Assembly (NCBI RefSeq): GCF_028369055.1
Contig: NZ_JAQNCZ010000003.1
Location: 1-64,000, forward strand
From: Cognatishimia sp. SS12
GTDB taxonomy: Bacteria; Pseudomonadota; Alphaproteobacteria; Rhodobacterales; Rhodobacteraceae
DNA length: 64,000 nt
Direction: 5' to 3'
Shown: in pieces, positions 34,108 to 41,479 of the stretch
How the letters are laid out: every line of letters begins with the position of its first letter
Position numbering within the stretch: position 1 is the first letter of the stretch
The notes under the pieces: model-generated
What the model was told of the DNA's origin: nothing
The model's database searches: none
The model's input: only the letters and a program-made list of their open reading frames with translations
Program-made: the position numbers and the translations under genes

Positions 34108-35493
34108 ATGAAACGTCTATATCTTTCCGGTGAGTATTGCGCTCCGCTGAGCGAGCAGGAAACGAATGAAATACTGATCGATGCGCTTGGCGTTCTGTCG
34201 GAATGCGGCGTGGATTTCGAGGACGAAAACGCACGTCAGACCCTCGCCAAACTTGGCGCGCGTGTGTCCGGCAATACAGTACGATTCGATCCGAATCTGG
34301 TTAAAGACATGTTGGGCCTCGCCCCCAAAAGCGCCAAACTCTACGCGCGCAACCCGGCTTATGACGTCGAACTTGGCACCACCGAAACAGTTGCGACACC
34401 GATTTACGGCACAACACACGTACTTGATCCCGATGGGACCAAACGCGATGGCACCCTCAGTGATCTTGTGGCGTTTCACAAAATGGCCCAAGCCTCAGCA
34501 GAGCTTCAAAACGTTGGTTCCAACATTGTCGAGCCAACCGATATTCCGCCCGCATTGCGCCATCTAGAAACAATGCGCTCTGTCTTGGTAAATTGCGATA
34601 AATCCTTCATGCCAGTGACCTCCTCCCGAGATGCGGCGGTTTCAGCGCTTGGTCTGGCAGGTGTACGCGCCGAGGATTCTGTTGCAATGGCGCGCATCGC
34701 GCTTGGCGAAAAATTCGATCGCGGTGCGTCCATGGTCGGTGTCGCAACATGTGTCACGGCTCTGACATGGGCAGCCCCCGCCTTGGACGCGATGCGTATT
34801 TTTGCTGAATCCGGTCAGGCCATCATGCTTGCGCCCTTTGCGGTCATTGGCGCGAACGCCGCCGCTGAGCCGCGCGCTTTGCTCACCCAGATTACTGCCG
34901 AAATTCTCTCCGCGCTTGTGTACTGTCAGGCAATCAGACCAAATACCATTGTGCTCTTTGGCCCCCATTTCGCGATGCGCAGCGATCGCCGGGATATTCC
35001 ACAAGTCGCCGTGGATCGTATGCTGGCCGCGAGTGGTCAGATTGCGCGTTTGCTGTCTCTCCCCTTCCGCGCGTCTGGGGGGCTGACAAATGCGCCGGTT
35101 CTGGACGTTCAATCCGCAACGGAAGCGTCAGACGCCTTGAACACCTCGCTGATGGCGGGCGCTCAGTTCTTGTTTCATGCCGCTGGCTGGCTTGAGAATG
35201 GTCTGACGATTTCCAAAGAAAAGTTTGAGTACGACTGCCAGCTTTTGGCAAAAACGCGCTTTCGGCAGCAGGGGCTTGATCTTTCAGGCGGTGCCAATGC
35301 CAAAGACGCGCTTGTGGCCTGGGGGGCCGGCAAATCACACATGGAAGATCCTGCAACGCAGGACGCGCTAAAACAGAACTATCAACTGTCGACTGAGCAG
35401 ACGCAGCCAGACTTTATCGAGTTGACCGCATCGGCGCGCGCTGAGCTCGACACGTTTGTGCGGGACCGCAGCGCAGCGCTTGAGGCGAGCTAA
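34108..35493 (+). CDS. MttB superfamily (trimethylamine methyltransferase-like) protein, no pyrrolysine codon
   Basis: The 461-residue protein belongs to the MttB/COG5598 superfamily, whose characterised members move a methyl group from quaternary or tertiary amines to a corrinoid protein. True MttB has an in-frame amber codon for pyrrolysine; this gene reads through without TAG, like glycine betaine or carnitine methyltransferases (MtgB, MtcB). No corrinoid protein gene is in the window. The gene is transcribed alone from an operator-like palindrome and ends in a strong terminator. A demethylation role is inference from family only. Confidence 0.85.
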   Translation: MKRLYLSGEYCAPLSEQETNEILIDALGVLSECGVDFEDENARQTLAKLGARVSGNTVRFDPNLVKDMLGLAPKSAKLYARNPAYDVELGTTETVATPIYGTTHVLDPDGTKRDGTLSDLVAFHKMAQASAELQNVGSNIVEPTDIPPALRHLETMRSVLVNCDKSFMPVTSSRDAAVSALGLAGVRAEDSVAMARIALGEKFDRGASMVGVATCVTALTWAAPALDAMRIFAESGQAIMLAPFAVIGANAAAEPRALLTQITAEILSALVYCQAIRPNTIVLFGPHFAMRSDRRDIPQVAVDRMLAASGQIARLLSLPFRASGGLTNAPVLDVQSATEASDALNTSLMAGAQFLFHAAGWLENGLTISKEKFEYDCQLLAKTRFRQQGLDLSGGANAKDALVAWGAGKSHMEDPATQDALKQNYQLSTEQTQPDFIELTASARAELDTFVRDRSAALEAS

Positions 35494-35521
35494 AAGCCTC
35501 GGGGTCACAATTCCACACAAA

Positions 35522-35550
35522 AAAAGTCGCTGAGAAACTCAGCGACTTTT
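35522..35550. terminator. Bidirectional rho-independent terminator
   Basis: AAAAGTCGCTGAG and CTCAGCGACTTTT form a perfect 13-bp stem with an AAA loop, flanked by A and T runs on both sides. It ends the MttB-family gene on the plus strand and can end the leftward oxidase transcript from the other side. Confidence 0.93.
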
Positions 35551-35598
35551 CTTTTGCACAGTAACCCCAGCCCTTGGCGTAGCTGCATTGCCTAGCGG

Positions 35599-36738
35599 CT
35601 AGATGGTCAGCAACTCCCCCTCAAGCTTACCCGTGCGGAAGCGCGAAGGTGCCAAGACTTTGGAGGGATGGTTGGTGGTCCCCGTCAGAACAATTTCGGA
35701 CATCACGCGCCCCATGGCTGGTGACAACATGATGCCCTTGTAGGCCGAAACAGCAACATAGAGGTTTGGACAGTCGGTTTCGCCCATCACTGCCTGCATG
35801 TCCGGCGTCTTGGAAATGAGCCCTGTCCAACACCGCAACACTGCCGCATCCGCCAAGAACGGCAATTTTTCCACCGCCTTTGAGGCACAGGCATGCAACC
35901 AGCCTGGCGCGGTGACATCGCTCGCGGTATTTGCCATTTCCGTCGTGAGCGTCAGGATCAGGTTCCCACGCTCCAATTGTTTGACGAACAACCCATCGGC
36001 GGGAAAGCCGATTGATGTGTTCAAGATGACTTGGGTTGGCTCTGTGACCATCGCGGCTTTGCGCTGCTTTGTCACCGGGAGGTCAATCCCAATGGGCTCC
36101 AGCAAGTCAGGCGCATCAAAGTCGGTGCAAACGATGACTTTGGCGGCGTTCACTTGTTCCGTGGCCGTATCCAGAACAAACCCTTGTCCAGACGGTTCAA
36201 TTTTCAGAACATTGCGCAGATAGTCGACCTGTACACCAAGATCTCTACAAGAGGTCAGCAGCGCATCCAGATACCGAAAGGGGGACAAAGTCCCGCATTC
36301 AGGGCCAAAAAGCCCGCCGTGAATGTTTTCGGGCGCAAGATGCCGACATCTGTCACGGGTTTCGTCCGCCGACAAAAGCTCGGACTTTACGCCGAGCCTT
36401 TCAAGCGTGGCGGAAGAACTCTCAAGCTTGGTAAGCATTGATTGATCTGTCGCAACCAACAGATAGCCGTCTTCTTTAAAATCGATGCCGCGTGGATAGG
36501 AAAACTCCTCTTCCGCGTTGCGAAACACATCCAGGCTTTCTTTGCTCAGAAGGATGTTGAAATCGCGCGACCAAAGTGTCCGAAAGGCCGACCCGTTCCG
36601 ACCCGATCCACCAGACGCAAAATCGCCTTTGTCGATCACCAGAACACTGAGCGACGGGTCCCGTTGCTTTAGTGATCTTGCGCAGGCAAGACCGACCGCA
36701 CCCCCGCCGATAATGGCCACATCTGCTGTCTGCATCAT
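35599..36738 (-). CDS. FAD-dependent amine/amino acid oxidase, DAO family
   Basis: The 379-residue flavoprotein has the dinucleotide motif GGGAVGLACA at residues 11-20 and the DAO-family build of sarcosine oxidase beta, HcnC and OoxB. The segment GSGRNGSAFRTLWSRD follows the FAD motif. It is last in the leftward unit behind the UspA and TRAP genes, after a hairpin. It could be the missing substrate-oxidising subunit for the [2Fe-2S]/FAD pair encoded at 26245-27926. A stand-alone oxidase is the alternative. Confidence 0.9.
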   Translation of the reverse strand: MMQTADVAIIGGGAVGLACARSLKQRDPSLSVLVIDKGDFASGGSGRNGSAFRTLWSRDFNILLSKESLDVFRNAEEEFSYPRGIDFKEDGYLLVATDQSMLTKLESSSATLERLGVKSELLSADETRDRCRHLAPENIHGGLFGPECGTLSPFRYLDALLTSCRDLGVQVDYLRNVLKIEPSGQGFVLDTATEQVNAAKVIVCTDFDAPDLLEPIGIDLPVTKQRKAAMVTEPTQVILNTSIGFPADGLFVKQLERGNLILTLTTEMANTASDVTAPGWLHACASKAVEKLPFLADAAVLRCWTGLISKTPDMQAVMGETDCPNLYVAVSAYKGIMLSPAMGRVMSEIVLTGTTNHPSKVLAPSRFRTGKLEGELLTI

Positions 36739-36845
36739 CTGAATTGCGTCTTATTTTCCAGAATTTCAACGTGCCTATTGGATTCGGACACGCCCACCCA
36801 AACGACAGCCACCCCATGCACCAGCACGGACAATGACAGCCTTGG

Positions 36846-36880
36846 ACGCAGGAGCCGAACAAGAGGTGCGGCTCCTGCGT
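36846..36880 (-). terminator. Hairpin between the UspA gene and the oxidase gene
   Basis: ACGCAGGAGCCG (36846-36857) and CGGCTCCTGCGT (36869-36880) form a perfect 12-bp stem with an 11-base loop, right after the UspA stop. There is no T run, so it may only partly stop transcription or protect the upstream message. Confidence 0.6.
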
Positions 36881-36885
36881 TGTGA

Positions 36886-37311
36886 TCAGTCCCTTACGAC
36901 CATGACCGAACAGTCTGCGTGTCGCACGACACGCGCCGCATTCGGGCCAAGCAAATAGTCACTAAGCTCTGGCCGATGTGAGTTCATGATGATCAGATCA
37001 ACCTTCGCCTTACGCGACAGGCTGATGATCTCATCATAGACTGAACCCGACGCGATGTGCAGCTGTATCTGGTCATTGGGCAGATCAATGTCATCGCCAA
37101 TGCGTTCGATCGCTGCGGTTACGGCAGCCTTGTTCTTTTGCGAAAACTCCTTTGGGAAGATATTCGCCGCATATTGCCCAAGCCGCGGAACGACAGAAAG
37201 AACATGCAACACAGCGCCGGAGGCCCGTACCATTTGTACTGCGGTCTCAATGGCCTTGGAACTAGAAGCGGTATTTTCTGGATCGATGGGTAAGAGGATA
37301 GCTTTATACAT
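36886..37311 (-). CDS. Universal stress protein (UspA family) linked to a TRAP transporter
   Basis: The 141-residue protein has the UspA fold, starting MYKAILLPIDPENT and ending LLGPNAARVVRHADCSVMVVRD. The ATP-binding pattern G-2x-G-9x-G-S is only partly kept: the first two glycines are Asn and Arg (NSHRPE) and the serine is proline. It may therefore not bind ATP in the usual way. It overlaps the end of the TRAP permease gene by eight bases. In Halomonas the UspA protein TeaD regulates the ectoine TRAP transporter TeaABC, a likely parallel. Confidence 0.9.
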   Translation of the reverse strand: MYKAILLPIDPENTASSSKAIETAVQMVRASGAVLHVLSVVPRLGQYAANIFPKEFSQKNKAAVTAAIERIGDDIDLPNDQIQLHIASGSVYDEIISLSRKAKVDLIIMNSHRPELSDYLLGPNAARVVRHADCSVMVVRD

Positions 37312-39892
37312 TTTTTGGACCTCGTGACGCACGCATGCGTTGAAGCGTGATGATCAACGCGACCAGTGCCAATAGTGGAAGTATCAGCCAGTTGGGATTG
37401 ATCCGCTCCACAGGACGTTGCAGTGCAAGCACCTGCCAATCATAATCCAAACCACTTGTTTGGGCCTGCCCACCAAAGCTCAGATTGGAAACGATCAGGT
37501 TTTCGCCGTCTGGCTCAAGTTCAAGTCCTGCGGACTCAAACAGGACCGTTTCAGCATCCTGGGTGCCATCTCCTTTCAGGGTCAGCAAGACCTTCTTGGA
37601 AACGATCGCACCTGACAGGTTTTCGCCTTCGGCAAGCAACCGTACATTCATTTCACCCTGCAGACCGTCAGCAATTTGCATCAAGGCTGGCGCAGGTTGT
37701 GTCTCAAACGGTGGCTGAACCTGATCAAGCAGGGTCGCCGGGCGCAAGAGCAAGATCGCGATGACGACAAGTGCGATAGATTCCCAGAGGCGTGATTTTG
37801 CAAAAAAGTACCCCTGGGTCCCTGCCGCAAAGATCACCATCGCCAACAAGGACGACCCAATCACGACGGCAAACTGCCAGGCACTGTCAATTCCGATCAG
37901 CAAAAGTGCTGGGTTGAGCACAAAGATGAAGGGAAGAATTGCGGTCCGAAGCCCGTAGACAAAAGCAATCAGACTTGTGCGCAGCGGGTTAGACCGCGCC
38001 ACGGCGGCACCTGCGAAAGCATCGATCGCAACTGGCGGCGTCGTCCCAGACAGCAGACCAAAGTAGAACACGAACAAATGCACAGCAATTGGTGGAACTT
38101 CGATCCCTTGTTCTGCAGCGAGTGTGACAAAGGGATGCGCCATAATTGCTGCAACAACAATATAGTTCGCCGTCGTCGGAAGACCCATGCCAAGCACAAC
38201 GCACATGGCCGCGGTCAGCAACATCATCAAGAAGAAGCTACCCCCAGACAGTGTTTGAATGATCTCAGTCATCAACAGGCCCAGACCGGTCGCGGACACA
38301 ACGCCAACGATAATCCCGGCGGCCGCCATCGCGACGGTGACACCCGTCATGTTGCGGGCCCCCGCGATCAGACCACTGACAAGGTCAGCCGCGCCATCAC
38401 GCCAGAGTGACGACGTCACCGGACGTTTATGGGCGAGCGCCATCAGCGGTTTCTGTGTCAGCAGTAGCACGAAAATCGACAAGATCGCCCAGGACACAGA
38501 CAATGCTGGCGAGAAGCGTTCGATCATCAGGCACCAGACCAACACACCGATGGGCAGGATGTAGAACAGACCCGCCAAGAAAATCGGCAGTGCCGCAGGC
38601 ACCTTCAGCAATGGTGCATCCGGATCGTCGACTTCAATTTCAGGATAGCGACGGGATGTCCAAATCAGGCCGATGTAAAGCGCTGCCAAAATCAGCACAG
38701 TCACGATCAGGGCGTTATCCCCGAAGACAGCGCCAATCGTTTCAAAGAGGAAGTAAAGCGCAAACGCGACGCCCGACAGCAAAATGATGGTCAGAACAGA
38801 GCGCATCAAGCGTTGGGTGCCAGAATACGTGACAGCACGTTCCAGAACAGACATCCGGCCCTTCAGCGCTTCGATATGCACGATGCAATAGAGCCCAAAG
38901 TAGGAGATGAATGCCGGAATGAAGGCATGGGTGATAACTTCAAAATAGCTAATGCCGACGAACTCCGCCATCAGGAATGCGGCTGCACCCATGATCGGGG
39001 GCATGATCTGCCCATTGATTGAGGACGAAACTTCGATGGCACCGGCTTTCTCAGGCGAGAACCCCACACGCTTCATCAAAGGGATGGTGAATGTGCCGGT
39101 GGTGACGACGTTCGCAATGGCCGATCCCGAGATCATGCCTGTCAGGGCCGATGAAATCACGGCAGCTTTTGCCGGGCCGCCACGCAAATGCCCCAGCAAG
39201 CCAAAGGACAGCTGGATGAAATAATTGCCGGCTCCGGCCTTATCCAAAAGGCTGCCAAACAGCACGTAAAGAAAGATGAACCCACTGGATACGCCCAGAG
39301 GCAAGCCGAACACACCCTCGGTTGAGAGCCACATGTGTTCGGTAAACCGGTTCACCGAAAGCCCGCGATGCGAAATGATCTCTGGCATGTACGGACCGAG
39401 GAAAGCATAGCCGATAAAGACGACGCCGATGATCACCATCGGAATGCCAAGGCCCCGGCGCGTTGCTTCGAGCAATAGCGCCAAGCCCGCGAATGCGACA
39501 AAAAACTCAAGATCGGTGCGGGCACCGCCTGAACGCAATACCACGCTTTCGTAGTTTACGACCGTGTATAGACAGGTGCTGACCGCGATCAGACATAGAA
39601 TTATATCCAAGAGCGGGATCTTGTCGCGACGCGATCGAGAGGTTGCCGGAAAGGTCAGAAAGACCAAGCCCAGCGCAAACGCGAGGTGGATAGACCGTTG
39701 CAACGTGTCGTTGAGAATTAAGAAATCAAACCAAAAGGGAAATGGCGATGCAATCCACAGCTGATAGATCGACCAAAGTAATGCTATACCAGCAATTATT
39801 TTATGCGCTGATCCTGTGAGATTGCGCCCTCCCAGATCATTTTCTTCAATGAGCCGTGCATGATCGACGGTTTTTTCAGCCGAGTTTTCCAT
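37304..39892 (-). CDS. TRAP transporter fused permease with C-terminal DUF3394 domain, TAXI type
   Basis: The 862-residue inner-membrane protein joins DctQ- and DctM-like parts. SALTGMISGSAIANVVTTG and QIMPPIMGAAAFLM mark the DctM core. A long non-TM region (about residues 670-820) with the features of DUF3394 follows, before a last span (WLILPLLALVALIITL) and a basic tail. ATG at 39892 is preferred; 39898 is an alternative and neither has a clear ribosome site. It follows its TAXI binding protein across a strong terminator. It overlaps the UspA gene. Confidence 0.93.
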   Translation of the reverse strand: MENSAEKTVDHARLIEENDLGGRNLTGSAHKIIAGIALLWSIYQLWIASPFPFWFDFLILNDTLQRSIHLAFALGLVFLTFPATSRSRRDKIPLLDIILCLIAVSTCLYTVVNYESVVLRSGGARTDLEFFVAFAGLALLLEATRRGLGIPMVIIGVVFIGYAFLGPYMPEIISHRGLSVNRFTEHMWLSTEGVFGLPLGVSSGFIFLYVLFGSLLDKAGAGNYFIQLSFGLLGHLRGGPAKAAVISSALTGMISGSAIANVVTTGTFTIPLMKRVGFSPEKAGAIEVSSSINGQIMPPIMGAAAFLMAEFVGISYFEVITHAFIPAFISYFGLYCIVHIEALKGRMSVLERAVTYSGTQRLMRSVLTIILLSGVAFALYFLFETIGAVFGDNALIVTVLILAALYIGLIWTSRRYPEIEVDDPDAPLLKVPAALPIFLAGLFYILPIGVLVWCLMIERFSPALSVSWAILSIFVLLLTQKPLMALAHKRPVTSSLWRDGAADLVSGLIAGARNMTGVTVAMAAAGIIVGVVSATGLGLLMTEIIQTLSGGSFFLMMLLTAAMCVVLGMGLPTTANYIVVAAIMAHPFVTLAAEQGIEVPPIAVHLFVFYFGLLSGTTPPVAIDAFAGAAVARSNPLRTSLIAFVYGLRTAILPFIFVLNPALLLIGIDSAWQFAVVIGSSLLAMVIFAAGTQGYFFAKSRLWESIALVVIAILLLRPATLLDQVQPPFETQPAPALMQIADGLQGEMNVRLLAEGENLSGAIVSKKVLLTLKGDGTQDAETVLFESAGLELEPDGENLIVSNLSFGGQAQTSGLDYDWQVLALQRPVERINPNWLILPLLALVALIITLQRMRASRGPKNV

Positions 39893-39905
39893 GTGCATCC
39901 ATTTC

Positions 39906-39939
39906 AAAAAAAAGAGCTCTGGAACGGTGTCCAGAGCTC
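39906..39939 (-). terminator. Strong terminator/attenuator between the TAXI binding protein and its permease
   Basis: GAGCTCTGGA (39914-39923) and TCCAGAGCTC (39930-39939) form a perfect 10-bp stem with a 6-base loop, followed on the minus strand by eight T residues. It lies within the operon, 8-14 bases before the permease start. Most transcripts should end here, so binding protein exceeds permease. Confidence 0.92.
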
Positions 39940-39957
39940 ATGAGTTTCAGGGAGGAT

Positions 39958-40938
39958 TTATTTGAGCAAACCGACTTCGCGGAAGTAACGCTCTGCACCA
40001 GGATGGTAAGGTGCTGTGCGACCTGCGGTCGCTGCGGTTTCGATCTGAACCGCATTGTACATTGGCGACTGAGCTTTGAAGGCCTCAAAATCGTCAAACA
40101 CGGCTTTCACCATGTTGTACACAACATCTTCTGGCGTATCTTTATGCGCGTTGATTGTCGCCGGTGTACCCCAGCTTACAACTTCTTCCTCTTGACCTTT
40201 GTAGGTACCCGCCGGGATGACCACTGGGATAACAAAGGGTTGCTCTTCCATTTTTGCAGCAACAACTTCATCGTTCCAGGACACGACTTTCGCGTCACAT
40301 GTATTTGTGGCTTCCAGGATCGAAGCTGCGCCAACTGCGGTCGGATAGAAGAAAGCGTCGATTTTGCCATCACAAAGGGCCTGAGCCTGTTCTTTGGATG
40401 TCAGTTTTGTTTCTTGCTTGAAGAAAGTGTCCGCTTCTACGCCATAACGCGCCAGCATTTCATAAACCTGCGCTTCGGTACCGGAGCCGGCGTTGCCTGT
40501 GTTGACAACTTTGCCTTCAAGACCACGGAAGTCTTCGATCCCGGAATCGGCGCGTGTCACAATATGTGCTGCGTCCGCGTGCAGGGAGAAGAGGAAGCGC
40601 AGATCTTCGTTCTTGCCATCTTCGGCGAAGCGGTCAGAACCATTCCAAGAGTGATATTGCCATGCAGACATCGCGATACCAACTTCAAGGTCGCCAACCT
40701 GAATCGAACGCATGTTGGCAACAGAGCCACCGGTTGACTCAACGGTACAACGAATGTTGTGGCCATTGTCTTTGCGGCTTTTGTTCAGAACGTTGCAGAT
40801 AAAACCACCGGTTGGGTAGTACCCACCGCCGATACCGGCCGTACCGATGTTAACATACTGCCGATCTTGCGCGACGGCACCTGTCGCCATTACAGCGGAC
40901 AAACCTGCAGCAAATGTGAACTTTGTGAATTTTCCCAT
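39958..40938 (-). CDS. TAXI family TRAP transporter solute-binding protein
   Basis: The 326-residue periplasmic protein starts MGKFTKFTFAAGLSAVMATG at 40938 with AAGGAAT nine bases upstream. The open frame runs 174 codons further but without family sequence. The signal peptide ends at AVAQ, then DRQYVNIGTAGIGGGYYPTGG with the TAXI glycine motif. It likely binds the substrate of the hydantoinase/oxidase pathway. An operator-like TAGTATAC motif lies 260 bases upstream. Confidence 0.93.
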   Translation of the reverse strand: MGKFTKFTFAAGLSAVMATGAVAQDRQYVNIGTAGIGGGYYPTGGFICNVLNKSRKDNGHNIRCTVESTGGSVANMRSIQVGDLEVGIAMSAWQYHSWNGSDRFAEDGKNEDLRFLFSLHADAAHIVTRADSGIEDFRGLEGKVVNTGNAGSGTEAQVYEMLARYGVEADTFFKQETKLTSKEQAQALCDGKIDAFFYPTAVGAASILEATNTCDAKVVSWNDEVVAAKMEEQPFVIPVVIPAGTYKGQEEEVVSWGTPATINAHKDTPEDVVYNMVKAVFDDFEAFKAQSPMYNAVQIETAATAGRTAPYHPGAERYFREVGLLK

Positions 40939-41479
40939 GTTGGATATTCCTTTTCCAAGCGTTTCGGATTTGTTTTGTTTTCTATCAGTCTGATGAATCA
41001 TGCGACCTCTTCGTGGGTCGTTTTTTTGATCGAGACAGGTTTCCAACGGCGCGGCATCAAAGGGCGAGGGATCATACGGTTCCCCGCATATTTCGCTAAG
41101 CCAGGTCTTATGATCAAACCCCCTAATTTGGATGCCTAATGCACTCGATCTCATGTCGACTCCCTTGCCGTGAAGCACGCGCCACAATAAATTGCATATT
41201 GTACGTATACTATTTTGGCAAGCGTAAACTAACTTCCTTTTTCTGAAAGCAGCCCGCTCTAAGGAGCATCTGACACAGAAAATTCCTAGATTTTCAAGCC
41301 AATCCCTTGAGAATTTCTCGATTAGCGCGGCTGTTTTCCTGCGTTTTGGCACTCTTCCATTTATGAATGAGCGCGTCGCAAAGGCCGAAAAATCTCTCTC
41401 AGGATCACCACCAAGGAATGAAAAGCAGCACGCAATCCGTCTAGAGTGCCAAAAGACCACCCATTAAATTTGGCCGATG
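40939..41479. other. 540-bp upstream region of the TAXI operon, no gene seen
   Basis: The region between the TAXI gene start and the stop of the next leftward gene has long open frames but none with recognisable protein features. It is AT-richer than the genes around it. It likely holds the promoter and the long leader of the transporter operon, including the TAGTATAC motif near 41205. Confidence 0.5.
41199..41213. promoter_or_regulatory. TAGTATRC-type operator candidate upstream of the TAXI transporter
   Basis: On the minus strand this reads ATAGTATACGTACAA, sharing TAGTATAC with the sites before the hydantoinase and MttB-family genes. It lies about 260 bases before the TAXI gene start, in an AT-rich strip that could hold the promoter. 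Confidence 0.5.

Noticed and set aside
34108-35493. Pyrrolysine-containing trimethylamine methyltransferase
   Set aside because: There is no in-frame TAG within the gene, and no pyl genes are seen.
40939-41460. A 174-codon N-terminal extension of the TAXI protein
   Set aside because: The extension has no recognisable sequence, and the internal ATG at 40938 has a ribosome site followed by a normal signal peptide.
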